Positions 7,161 through 14,523 of a stretch of 24,916 nt of DNA are shown piece by piece (within the stretch, counting starts at the first letter, position 1; every line of letters begins with the position of its first letter). Source of the stretch: Aminidesulfovibrio sp040307135 (GTDB lineage: Bacteria > Desulfobacterota > Desulfovibrionia > Desulfovibrionales > Desulfovibrionaceae); assembly GCA_040307135.1 (NCBI GenBank), contig JAWRKD010000029.1, positions 1 to 24,916 of the forward strand, in the 5' to 3' direction. Made by a program: the position numbers and the translations under genes. The notes below the pieces were generated by a model, which was not told where the DNA came from, ran no database searches, and saw only the letters and a list, made by a program, of their open reading frames with translations.

Positions 7161-8272
7161 CCGCGCCCCTGCGCGAGGGCTTCACCACAGGCACGGCCGC
7201 CGCGGCCGCGGCCAAGGCCGCCGCCCTGTTCCTGGCCCTGCGCCTGTGTCCGGCCCGGGTGGACACGCCCCTGCCCGGCGGGGGCCGGCTGCTGGTGCCC
7301 GTGGCCCGCTGCCAGGCCGAGGGCCTGGGCGCGCGCGCCGTGGTGGTCAAGGACGCTGGCGACGACCCTGACGTGACGCACAGGGCAGAAATTCATGCCC
7401 TCGTTTTCCAACAGAGCGGGTTGACGGACGGAGAAATTATCCTGGAAGGCGGCATGGGGGTCGGAACAGTGACCCTTCCCGGTCTGCCCGTGCCCCCGGG
7501 CGAGCCCGCCATCAACCCCGGCCCCCGGGCGCAGATCGCCCAGGCCGTGGCCGAAGCCCTGGAGGAATCCGGCCTGGGCGCGGGCGCGCGGGTGGTCATC
7601 GAGGTCCCGGCGGGCGAGGATCTGGCGAAAAAGACCATGAACCCGCGCCTGGGCATTGTGGGCGGCATCTCCATCCTGGGCACGGCCGGGATCGTGCGGC
7701 CCTACAGCCACGAGTCCTGGCTGGCCTCCATCCGCCAGGCCCTGGGCGTGGCCAGGGCCGCGGGGCTCGCGGAGATCGTGCTCACCACGGGACGCCGCAG
7801 CGAGCGCATCTGGCGCGGCCTGCACCCGGAAACCCCGGCCCTGGGCGTGGTCCAGGCCGCGGACTTCTTTGCGGAATCCTGCCGCATGGCCGGGGAGCTG
7901 GGCTTCGCCCGCGTGACCTGGGCCGTGTTCTTCGGCAAGCTGGTGAAGCAGGCCCAGGGCCTGGAATACACCCACGCCAAGGACGGCGCCCTGGACTTCG
8001 GGGCCCTGGCCGCGGTCTGCCGGGAGGCCGGGGCGGCGCAGCGGACCGTGGAACGGGCGGCCGGGGCCAACACGGCCCTGGAGGTGCTGGAGCTCCTGCG
8101 GCCGGACCCGGCCCTGCCCCGGGTCCTGGAACTGCTGGCGGCGCGGGCGGCCGGGGCGGCGCGGGAGTTTGCCGGACCCGGCCCGGAAATGTCCTATGCG
8201 GTGCTGGCCCTGGACGGGGGCCTGCTCCATCCGGCCGGAGAGGCGATCCCTTCCTGCTCCGCAGGCCGCTAG
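7157..8272 (+). CDS. cbiD: Cobalt-precorrin-5B C1-methyltransferase CbiD
   Basis: The gene encodes 371 residues. CbiD methylates C1 of cobalt-precorrin-5B with SAM in the anaerobic B12 pathway, directly after CbiG. The N-terminal signature REGFTTGTAAAAAAKA (6-21), VKDAGDDPDVTH, GGMGVGTVTLPGLPVPPGEPAINPGPR and the later KKTMNPRLGIVGGISILGTAGIVRPYS are the conserved blocks of the family. The ATG at 7157 overlaps the stop of SDR copy 2 (ATGA). Its TAG stop shares the tetranucleotide CTAG with the stop of the convergent deacetylase gene. Codons in about 7378-7460 are noticeably less GC-rich (GAA ATT CAT, TTT, GAA ATT) than the rest of the gene, although the protein there stays canonical. Confidence 0.95.
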   Translation: MTAPLREGFTTGTAAAAAAKAAALFLALRLCPARVDTPLPGGGRLLVPVARCQAEGLGARAVVVKDAGDDPDVTHRAEIHALVFQQSGLTDGEIILEGGMGVGTVTLPGLPVPPGEPAINPGPRAQIAQAVAEALEESGLGAGARVVIEVPAGEDLAKKTMNPRLGIVGGISILGTAGIVRPYSHESWLASIRQALGVARAAGLAEIVLTTGRRSERIWRGLHPETPALGVVQAADFFAESCRMAGELGFARVTWAVFFGKLVKQAQGLEYTHAKDGALDFGALAAVCREAGAAQRTVERAAGANTALEVLELLRPDPALPRVLELLAARAAGAAREFAGPGPEMSYAVLALDGGLLHPAGEAIPSCSAGR

Positions 8273-9267
8273 CGGCCGAGGCCCAGCAACAGGGCCCCCT
8301 GGCTCAGGGTCACCACGGCCACGCGCTTCTGCCTGAGCCAGGCGGCCAGCTCGGCCAGATGGCTGGAGCGGATGGGCTCGTAGGCATCCTTGCCCACCCC
8401 GTGCAGACAGAGCACCACCCAGTCCTGCTCCACAATGCAGTTGCGCTCGATGAGGCCCTTGAGCTCTTCCACGCTGGTGGCGGCGCGCACGGAGTAGCGC
8501 TCGATGTTGTACATGTCGAAGGCCTGGGCCTTGATGACGCCCGCGTTCTCGGGCGCTGGCTCGTTGATCCCGTCGCCGAGCACCGCGGCCATGGCGTAGT
8601 AGCTCCGGGACAGGGCCTCGCTCTCCGGGGTCCACTGGCTGAAGGGAGCCACGAAGGCGTTCACGTCCATGCCGTGGCCGCGCAGCTCGGCCTTGGAGTC
8701 GCGCAGCTCGCGCTCGTAGGAGCCCGCCTGCACGGTGAGGCTCTTGACCCCGGGGTCGAAGCGCGGGAGCACGGTGAGGGTCTTGGTCTGCTTGTCGTGG
8801 AAAAAGGCCCCGCCCGTGGTCAGAAGCTCCTGGAGCGAGTAGGCCGGGGCCAGGGGCGTGCCGTGCAGGAACACGGCCACGCACTCCTCGTAGTTGTAGG
8901 GCGCGCGATAGACCGTCGCGGAGCCGGCCTTCACCGGCTTGAGCACAATGTCCTCGTCGGCCAGGCTCGGGGGGATCATCATGGCCCCCACGTGGTGGAT
9001 GCTGTGGGAGGCCACTTCCCAGCCCCGTTTCTGGAGGTCCAGGACCTGTTCCTTGGTCATGTAGCCCTGGTGGGGCCAGCGCACGTTCTCGGCGATGACC
9101 GCGGTCACGGCCACCAGGCCGTTGCGCTCCAGGATGGGCAGGGCCTTCTCGTAAACCGAGGAGAGGCCGTCGTCGAAGACCAGGGTGACCATGCCCTGGG
9201 CCCGGGCCGTGCCGGCCAGGGACAAGAAGACCGCCAGCGCGGCGGCCAGAATTTTCATCGTTCTCAT
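8269..9267 (-). CDS. Secreted polysaccharide deacetylase-like (NodB/CE4) protein with internal insertion
   Basis: The gene encodes 332 residues. A Sec signal peptide (MRTMKILAAALAVFLSLAGTARAQ up to about residue 24) precedes a NodB/CE4 fold. The metal and catalytic motif 1 is VTLVFDDG (27-34) and the metal site motif 2 is H88-S-I-H-H92. The strand normally close behind motif 2 appears only at about 183-210 (ERELRDSKAELRGHGMDVNAFVAPF), so about 85 residues are inserted between them. Later come DMYNIERY and VVLCLHGVG (284-292). CE4 enzymes remove acetyl groups from polysaccharides such as peptidoglycan or exopolysaccharide; export suggests a periplasmic target. The start at 9267 has GAGGG close upstream. 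It stands alone between the two cbi genes on the opposite strand. The substrate cannot be told from the sequence. Confidence 0.85.
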   Translation of the reverse strand: MRTMKILAAALAVFLSLAGTARAQGMVTLVFDDGLSSVYEKALPILERNGLVAVTAVIAENVRWPHQGYMTKEQVLDLQKRGWEVASHSIHHVGAMMIPPSLADEDIVLKPVKAGSATVYRAPYNYEECVAVFLHGTPLAPAYSLQELLTTGGAFFHDKQTKTLTVLPRFDPGVKSLTVQAGSYERELRDSKAELRGHGMDVNAFVAPFSQWTPESEALSRSYYAMAAVLGDGINEPAPENAGVIKAQAFDMYNIERYSVRAATSVEELKGLIERNCIVEQDWVVLCLHGVGKDAYEPIRSSHLAELAAWLRQKRVAVVTLSQGALLLGLGR

Positions 9268-9302
9268 GTTCCCTCGGCTCCTTTTTGAGTCGAATGGGTC
9301 CC

Positions 9303-9332
9303 CCTCTAGTGGAAAATGCCCCTCCTTGGCAA
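9303..9332 (-). promoter_or_regulatory. Candidate sigma-70 promoter of the deacetylase gene
   Basis: On the minus strand TTGCCA (9332-9327, 5 of 6 to the -35 consensus) is followed after 18 bases by TAGAGG (9308-9303, a poor -10). It lies about 40 bases before the start codon, a plausible leader length. The weak -10 keeps confidence low. Confidence 0.3.
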
Positions 9333-9366
9333 GCCTTGCCCCCTTCCCTGGCCGTGACGTTCCCGT

Positions 9367-9372
9367 TATAAT
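9367..9372 (+). promoter_or_regulatory. Perfect -10 element TATAAT abutting the cbiET start
   Basis: TATAAT stands six bases before the ATG at 9379 in otherwise GC-rich sequence. If used, transcription would begin at or within a base or two of the A of the ATG, giving a leaderless mRNA. No Shine-Dalgarno sequence precedes the ATG, which agrees with this. No good -35 is found 16-18 bases upstream (TTCCCT at 9344-9349). Confidence 0.45.
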
Positions 9373-9378
9373 CCTCGC

Positions 9379-10608
9379 ATGAACGCCCCGGACCCCGTCC
9401 ATGTGGTGGGACTCTCCCCCGGAGCCCTGACCCCGCCCCCGCATTGTCTGGAGATTCTGGCCCGCGCCCGCGTCCTGGCCGGAGGCAAGCGCCAGCTGGA
9501 GGCCTGCGGCAAGGACCTGGCTCCCCGGGCCGAGCGCCGCCTGACCCTTTCCGGCCCCCTGGAGGCCGCCCTGCGCGAGGTGGAGGCCGAGCTGCCCGGC
9601 GGCGGCGTGGTCCTGCTCACCGACGGCGACCCCCTGTTCTACGGCCTGGGCAAGAAGCTCCTGGAGGTCCTGGGGCCGGACCGCCTGGTCTTCCACCCCA
9701 ACGTGACCACCCTCCAACTGGCCGCGGCGCGCATGCGCTTTCCCTGGCAGGAGGCGGTGACCGTGTCCCTGCACGGCCGCTCGGACTACGCCCCGCTCTT
9801 CGCGGCCCTCACCCGGGCCGACCACGTGGCCGTGTTCACGGACGAGGAGAACACGCCCCAGGCCATCGCCCGCGCCCTGCTGGAACGCGGCACGGACGGC
9901 TTCTTCATGACCGTGCTGGAGAACCTGGGCACGGATCAGGAGGCCATCCAGCAGCTCACCCTGGAGGAGGCCTGGGACCGGAGCTTCTCGCCCCTGAACC
10001 TGGTGGTCTTCGAGCGTCACTACCCGCCGGAGATCCCGCCCTGCCTGGGTACGCCGGACCACTACTTCTTCCACGAGAAGGACCTCATCACCAAGCAGTC
10101 CGTGCGGGCCGCTGGCCTGGCGCTCCTGGCCGTGACGCCCGAGTCCCTGGTCTGGGACCTGGGCGCGGGCTGCGGGGCCGTGTCCATCGAGGCCGCGCAC
10201 CTGGCCTTCCGGGGCCGGGTCATCGCCGTGGAGCGCAAGCGCAACCGCGCGGCCATGATCCGCGAGAACGTGCGGCGCATGGGGGCCTGGACCGTGGACG
10301 CGGTGCAGGGCGAGATGCCCGGCTGCCTGGCGGAGCTGCCCGACCCGGACCGCGTGTTCATCGGCGGGGGGCTGGGCCAGGACAACGCCGTGCTGGAGGA
10401 GGCCTGCCGCCGCCTCAAGTCCGGCGGCCGCCTGGTCATCCACTGCATCCTCCTGGACACCCTGTTCCGGTCCAAGGAACATCTGGAAAGGCTCGGCTGG
10501 AACTTCGGCGTGACCCAGCTTTCGGCCAGCACCACGGACCGCCTGGCCGGGGACATGCGCTTCCGGGCCCAGAACCCGGTCTTCATTCTCTGGGCCGAGA
10601 AGGCCTAG
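9379..10608 (+). CDS. cbiET: CbiE-CbiT fusion (cobalt-precorrin C5/C15 methyltransferase, decarboxylating; CobL type)
   Basis: The gene encodes 409 residues. The N-terminal tetrapyrrole methylase domain (CbiE, about 5-205) has VVGLSPG (9-15) and LLTDGDPLFYGLG (79-91). The C-terminal class I methyltransferase domain (CbiT, about 225-405) has DHYFFHEKDLITKQSVRA (227-244), VWDLGAGCGAVSIEAA (258-273) and FIGGGLGQ. Together the domains methylate C5 and C15 and decarboxylate the C12 side chain to form (cobalt-)precorrin-8. The ATG at 9379 is the only start that keeps the first beta strand; it lacks a ribosome binding site and is preceded directly by TATAAT. The TAG stop shares CTAG with the convergent bioC stop. 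The gene is monocistronic here, away from the other cbi operons. Confidence 0.95.
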   Translation: MNAPDPVHVVGLSPGALTPPPHCLEILARARVLAGGKRQLEACGKDLAPRAERRLTLSGPLEAALREVEAELPGGGVVLLTDGDPLFYGLGKKLLEVLGPDRLVFHPNVTTLQLAAARMRFPWQEAVTVSLHGRSDYAPLFAALTRADHVAVFTDEENTPQAIARALLERGTDGFFMTVLENLGTDQEAIQQLTLEEAWDRSFSPLNLVVFERHYPPEIPPCLGTPDHYFFHEKDLITKQSVRAAGLALLAVTPESLVWDLGAGCGAVSIEAAHLAFRGRVIAVERKRNRAAMIRENVRRMGAWTVDAVQGEMPGCLAELPDPDRVFIGGGLGQDNAVLEEACRRLKSGGRLVIHCILLDTLFRSKEHLERLGWNFGVTQLSASTTDRLAGDMRFRAQNPVFILWAEKA

Positions 10609-11351
10609 CCCCGCGAACCCCGGAAAAAGGCCGCCCGGTAGGTGAGGCCCAGACCCTCCGGCCCGGCCGCGATGCGCTCATAGGCCCGCAGGAAGGCGCG
10701 ATACCCGGCCTTGTCCGGCCGGGGACGGCCGCCGCCGAAGCCCGCGCCGCTTTGGCGCAGGCCCTCCAGTGCCCCGCGGGCCGTGGGGTAGCGCAACGTG
10801 TACTCCCTCTCCTCCCATTCCAGCCGCACGCCCGGCGCGGCCGCCAGGATGTCCCGGTACTCCCGGGCCGGACGCAGGGGCCAGAACGAGCCGAAGCCCG
10901 AGACCCGCGAGGCCTCGGCCAATTCGGCCAGGGTCCCGGCCGTGAACACGGCCAGGCAGAAGCCGCCGCCCGGCCGCAGCAGGTCCAGGCAGGCGGGCAG
11001 CGAGGCCCCGGGCCGGACGAACCACTGAAGAGCCGAGGCGCTGGCCAGGAAGTCGAAGGTCCCGGGCCGCAGGGGCGGGGCCTCGGCGTCGGCGGCCAGA
11101 CGAAGCACGCCGGGGACCTGGAGGCAGGAGAGCATGGCCCGGGACAGGTCCAGGGCCAGGTAGCCGCGCGAGGCCCGCGGGGCCAGGAGCTCGCTGAGCA
11201 GGCCGCAGCCCGCGCCGATCTCCAGGACCCGGCCCAGGTCGCCCTCCCCGCTCAGGCGGGCGCAGTCGCGCGCCGCCAGGGCCTGGGCCCGGGCCGCCTC
11301 GCGGTAGGTGCGGCAGGCCCGGTCAAAGGAGCGGCCCACGCCTTCAGCCAT
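10605..11351 (-). CDS. bioC: Malonyl-[ACP] O-methyltransferase BioC
   Basis: The gene encodes 248 residues. BioC methylates malonyl-ACP so that the fatty acid synthesis enzymes can build a pimeloyl chain for biotin. The N-terminal helix VGRSFDRACRTYREAARAQ (5-23) matches the BioC start, SAM motif I is VLEIGAGCGLLS (42-53), and FDFLASASALQWF corresponds to the family's (A)LQW motif. The ATG at 11351 lies eight bases inside the end of the upstream hydrolase gene, with GGAG about seven bases ahead of it. It is the last gene of the bioF-hydrolase-bioC operon. The C-terminal part (GFGGGRPRPDKAGYRAFLRAYE) also fits BioC. Its stop shares CTAG with the convergent cbiET. Confidence 0.85.
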   Translation of the reverse strand: MAEGVGRSFDRACRTYREAARAQALAARDCARLSGEGDLGRVLEIGAGCGLLSELLAPRASRGYLALDLSRAMLSCLQVPGVLRLAADAEAPPLRPGTFDFLASASALQWFVRPGASLPACLDLLRPGGGFCLAVFTAGTLAELAEASRVSGFGSFWPLRPAREYRDILAAAPGVRLEWEEREYTLRYPTARGALEGLRQSGAGFGGGRPRPDKAGYRAFLRAYERIAAGPEGLGLTYRAAFFRGSRG

Positions 11352-11943
11352 GCAAGAGCTCCAGGAGCGCGGCCCCGGCCAGGAAATGCCCCCCGGGCAG
11401 CGTGCGGCATTCCGCGCCCGGCAGGGCCGCCAGGCAGGCCCGCACGGCGCTCTCCGGCACCAGGGCGTCGTCCGCCCCGCGCACCAGGAGCACGTGCGCG
11501 GCCTCCTGGTCCGGCCGGCCGCCGGCCTCGGACTCCAGGAGGAAATCCAGCCCTGCCGCCAGATCCTCGGCGGTCACGCCCGCGGGAATGGGCCGGGGCG
11601 CGACTCCGCATTTCTCGTGAAAGGCCCGCACCACCCCGGCCGTGTCGGCCAGCAGGCCGCGCCGCATGAGCCGCACCACCCGGTCCGGCACGCAGTGCGC
11701 AAAACGCAGGAAGGGCGCGGCCAGGACCACGCGGCCGAAGCGTGGAAACAGGGCGCGGCGGTGCTTGAGCGCCAGGTGCGCGCCCGTGGACCAGGCCAGG
11801 AGCGCGTCCCCGCCCGGGGCCAGGGCGGCCAGGATATCAGCCTCGCTGTGCCCGGCGAAGGGCGTCAGGAACAGGGTTTCCGCGGGCAGGTCCGGGAAGA
11901 GCGCCGGGAATCCGGCCCAGCCCGAGACAAAGCTCAGGTCCAT
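11344..11943 (-). CDS. Short alpha/beta hydrolase in biotin operon, candidate pimeloyl-ACP methyl ester esterase
   Basis: The gene encodes 199 residues. The nucleophile elbow is AWSTG with Ser52, the acid is D158 or D159 in VRGADDALVP, and the histidine is H186 in LPGGHFLAG, a complete alpha/beta hydrolase triad. HCVPDRVVRLMRRGLLADTAGVVRAFHEKCG (about 83-113) looks like a small helical lid. The elbow has Ala in place of the first Gly of GxSxG. Sitting between bioF and bioC with overlaps on both sides (10 and 8 bases), it is the natural candidate for cleaving the methyl ester put on by BioC, the role of BioH, BioG, BioJ, BioK or BioV elsewhere. It is shorter than classical BioH (about 256 residues), and I cannot place it in a named subfamily, so the function is inferred from context and triad. 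Confidence 0.75.
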   Translation of the reverse strand: MDLSFVSGWAGFPALFPDLPAETLFLTPFAGHSEADILAALAPGGDALLAWSTGAHLALKHRRALFPRFGRVVLAAPFLRFAHCVPDRVVRLMRRGLLADTAGVVRAFHEKCGVAPRPIPAGVTAEDLAAGLDFLLESEAGGRPDQEAAHVLLVRGADDALVPESAVRACLAALPGAECRTLPGGHFLAGAALLELLHG

Positions 11944-13118
11944 GCGGGCGTGGCCTCGCGCAGGGCGGCCAGGGCCGCGCGGAGCTGGTCCAGGTCCCCT
12001 GGCGTGAGGTCGGCGCGCAGGGACAGGCGCAGCCGGGCCGTGCCCGCGGGCACCGTGGGCGGCCGCACGGCCGGGGCCAGGACCCCGCGGGCGGCCAGGA
12101 AGTCCCGGGCGCGCAGGGCGGCTTCGTTGGAGCCCAGGATCACGGGCACGATCTGGCTCTTTGACGGGCCGGTGTGGAAGCCCAGGTCCTGGACGAACGC
12201 CCGCAGGTCTTGGGCCATGTCCAGGAGCCGCCGCCCCATGCCGGGATCGCGGCCCAGGGCCGCAAGGCCGGCCAGGGCCGCGCCCGCGGCCGCGGGCGGC
12301 AGGGCCGTGGAAAAGATGAAGGCCCGGCCCGTGTTGCGCAGGTAGTCCACGGCCTGGGCGCTGCCCGCGATGAAGGCCCCGTGCGCGCCCAGGGCCTTGC
12401 CCAGGGTGCCCATGCAGAGCACGTCCGGCCCGGCCACGCCGCGTTCGCAGCCCAGGCCCCGGCCCCGGCCGAACACGCCCGTGGCGTGGGCCTCGTCCAA
12501 CACGAGCAGGGCCCCGTGCTCCCGGGCCAGGGCCGCGATCTCGGCCAGGGGGGCCAGGTCGCCGTCCATGCTGAAAACCGTGTCCGTGACCACGAGCTTG
12601 CGGGCCGCGCCGCGGTGCGCCTCCAGGCGGCGGGCCAGGTCCGCGGGGTCGGCGTGGGCGTAGCGCTCCATGCGCGCGCCCGAGAGCCGGATGCCGTCCA
12701 CGATGCTGGCGTGGTTCAGGCGGTCGGAAAAAATGACGCTGTGGCGGTCGGCCAGGGCCTGGAGGAGCATGAGGTTGGCGGCGTAGCCCGAGCCCACGGC
12801 CAGGGCGGCCTCGGTTCCCTTGAGCTGCGCGGCCCCGGCCTCCAGCCGGTCCAGCAGGGCGTACTGCCCGGAGACGAGACGCGAGGCCCCGGAGGAGGCG
12901 CCGTACTCCTGCACGGCCCGCACGGCGGCGTCCTTGAGTTCCGGCGTTCCGGCCAGACCCAGGTAGTTGTTGGAGGCTAGGTTGAGCAGCCGCGCGCCCC
13001 CCTGCTCCACGAAGCGCGCCGCGCCGTGGTCCAGGTCCGGGACGCGCCGCCGCAGGCCCTGCGCCTCCAGCCGCGCCAGCTCGCGCCGGAAGAACTCCGG
13101 CCAGAACGCCTCGCCCAT
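11934..13118 (-). CDS. bioF: 8-amino-7-oxononanoate synthase BioF
   Basis: The gene encodes 394 residues. BioF is a PLP-dependent alpha-oxoamine synthase that condenses pimeloyl-ACP (or -CoA) with alanine. Conserved blocks are NLASNNYLGLA (46-56), YGASSGASRLVSG (72-84), FSDRLNHASIVDG (130-142), DTVFSMDGDLAPL (179-191), DEAHATGVFG (208-217) and the PLP lysine K241 in MGTLGKALG. The ATG at 13118 has AAGG 9-12 bases upstream and gives the normal N-terminus; a longer in-frame reading runs over the intergenic region and into the divergent bioA. First gene of the minus-strand biotin operon, divergent from bioA. The last three residues overlap the hydrolase start. Confidence 0.95.
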   Translation of the reverse strand: MGEAFWPEFFRRELARLEAQGLRRRVPDLDHGAARFVEQGGARLLNLASNNYLGLAGTPELKDAAVRAVQEYGASSGASRLVSGQYALLDRLEAGAAQLKGTEAALAVGSGYAANLMLLQALADRHSVIFSDRLNHASIVDGIRLSGARMERYAHADPADLARRLEAHRGAARKLVVTDTVFSMDGDLAPLAEIAALAREHGALLVLDEAHATGVFGRGRGLGCERGVAGPDVLCMGTLGKALGAHGAFIAGSAQAVDYLRNTGRAFIFSTALPPAAAGAALAGLAALGRDPGMGRRLLDMAQDLRAFVQDLGFHTGPSKSQIVPVILGSNEAALRARDFLAARGVLAPAVRPPTVPAGTARLRLSLRADLTPGDLDQLRAALAALREATPAWT

Positions 13119-13125
13119 ACCCGCC

Positions 13126-13154
13126 TTGCCAGACCCTGGGGATTGATCTAGGTT
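13126..13154 (+). promoter_or_regulatory. Candidate promoter for bioA in the bioF/bioA divergent spacer
   Basis: TTGCCA (13126-13131) is separated by 17 bases from TAGGTT (13149-13154), about 25 bases before the bioA start and upstream of the AAAGGAG ribosome binding site at 13169-13175. The -35 matches 5 of 6, the -10 only 3 of 6. The whole spacer is just 61 bases, so promoters in both directions must overlap. I see no convincing BirA-type inverted repeat. Confidence 0.3.
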
Positions 13155-13179
13155 CGCCTTCCGCACGGAAAGGAGCCCC

Positions 13180-14523
13180 ATGCATCCGGGAATTCTCTGG
13201 CACCCCTGCACGCAGATGAAGGACCACGAGGCCTTCCCCGTGATCCGCGTGGCCAGGGGCCAAGGCATATATCTCTTCGACGAGACGGGCAAGGCCTACC
13301 TGGACGCGGTGTCCTCCTGGTGGGTCAACCTCTTCGGCCACGCCAACCCGCGCATCGCCGCGGCCGTGGCGCGCCAGGCCGGGATCCTGGAGCAGGTCAT
13401 CCTGGCCGGGTTCAGCCACGGTCCCGCCGAGGAGCTGGCCGCCCGGCTCGCGGACCTGGCCCCGCGGGGCCTGACCCGCGTGTTCTACGCCGACAACGGC
13501 TCCTCGGCCGTGGAAGTGGCCCTCAAGATGGCCCACGGCTTCTTCCGCAACCAGGGGCGGCCGGAGAAGTTCCGCTTCGCCTTCCTGGACGCGGGCTACC
13601 ACGGCGAAACCCTGGGCGCGCTGGCGGTCTGCGGCGAGGACCTCTACGCGGAACAGTTCGGGGCCATCATGCCCCGGGGCAATGTGCGGGTCCAAGGCCC
13701 GGACTGCTTCCGCTGCCCCTTGGGACTCTCCCGCGAAACCTGCGACGCGCCCTGCTTCGCGGCCATGCAGCAGGTCCTGGACCGGCAGGCGGGCGAGATC
13801 GCCGCGGTCATCGTGGAGCCCCTGCTCCAGTGCGCGGGCGGGTTCCGCATGTATCCCCCGGCCTATCTGCGCAAGCTGCGCCAGGCCACGGCCCGGGCCG
13901 GGGTCCTGCTCATCCTGGACGAGATCGCCACGGGCTTCGGCCGCACGGGCACGCTCTTCGCCTGCGAGCAGGCCCAGGTGAGCCCGGACCTCCTGTGCCT
14001 GTCCAAGGGCGTCACCGGCGGTTTCCTGCCCCTGTCCGCCGTGCTGGCCACGGACGAGATATACACGGCCTTCTACGCCGACTGGGCCGAGCGCAAGGCC
14101 TTCCTGCACAGCCACAGCTACACCGGCAACCCCCTGGCCTGCGCCGCGGCCCTGGAGACCCTCGACATCTTCCGCGACGAGGATGTGCTGGCCCGCAACC
14201 GCCCCAAGGCCGAGCTCCTGGCCCGTCTGGTCCGGGAGCGCTTCGGCGGCCACCCCAACGTGGGCGAGGTGCGCTCCCTGGGTTTCGTCACGGCCGTGGA
14301 ACTGGTGGCGGAGCGGGAGACGAAGGCCCCCCTGCCCCCGGAACAGCGCACGGGCCTGCAAATCTATCGCGCGGGCCTGAAGCGCGGCCTGCTCTGGCGC
14401 AACCTGGGCGACGTGCTCTACTTCATGCCGCCCTACGTCATCGGCGAGGACGAGATCGACCTGCTCACCCGCGAGGCCCGGGCCGCCCTGGGGGACGTGC
14501 TGCCCGCGGGAAGGCCGGAATGA
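13180..14523 (+). CDS. bioA: Adenosylmethionine-8-amino-7-oxononanoate aminotransferase BioA
   Basis: The gene encodes 447 residues. BioA moves an amino group (usually from SAM) to 8-amino-7-oxononanoate, giving 7,8-diaminononanoate. The N-terminus LWHPCTQMKDHE (6-17) is characteristic of BioA, followed by DAVSSWWVNLFGHANPRI (42-59), GSSAVEVALKMA (108-119), the GYHGET motif (139-144), LDEIATGFGRTG (246-257) and the PLP lysine K276 in CLSKGVTGG. A cysteine cluster (C177, C180, C188, C192 in CFRCPLG to CDAPC) lies mid-protein and could bind a metal; its role is unknown to me. The ATG at 13180 follows AAAGGAG. The stop overlaps bioD by ATGA. Length is normal. Confidence 0.96.
   Translation: MHPGILWHPCTQMKDHEAFPVIRVARGQGIYLFDETGKAYLDAVSSWWVNLFGHANPRIAAAVARQAGILEQVILAGFSHGPAEELAARLADLAPRGLTRVFYADNGSSAVEVALKMAHGFFRNQGRPEKFRFAFLDAGYHGETLGALAVCGEDLYAEQFGAIMPRGNVRVQGPDCFRCPLGLSRETCDAPCFAAMQQVLDRQAGEIAAVIVEPLLQCAGGFRMYPPAYLRKLRQATARAGVLLILDEIATGFGRTGTLFACEQAQVSPDLLCLSKGVTGGFLPLSAVLATDEIYTAFYADWAERKAFLHSHSYTGNPLACAAALETLDIFRDEDVLARNRPKAELLARLVRERFGGHPNVGEVRSLGFVTAVELVAERETKAPLPPEQRTGLQIYRAGLKRGLLWRNLGDVLYFMPPYVIGEDEIDLLTREARAALGDVLPAGRPE

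Noticed and set aside
7421..7441. Internal promoter in cbiD (TTGACG with AT-rich AAATTAT)
   Set aside because: Spacing between the elements is about 8-10 bases, too short for sigma-70.
8269..10482. A 737-codon minus-strand frame extending the deacetylase through cbiET
   Set aside because: The deacetylase signal peptide and ribosome binding site set the start at 9267; the upstream part is antisense shadow of cbiET.
13119..13179. BirA operator between bioF and bioA
   Set aside because: No long inverted repeat resembling a BirA site was found in the 61-base spacer.
11344..14361. A 1005-codon open minus-strand frame across bioA, bioF and the hydrolase
   Set aside because: Only its last 199 codons match a real protein; the rest is GC-rich shadow of bioA and bioF, which have full motifs in other frames.
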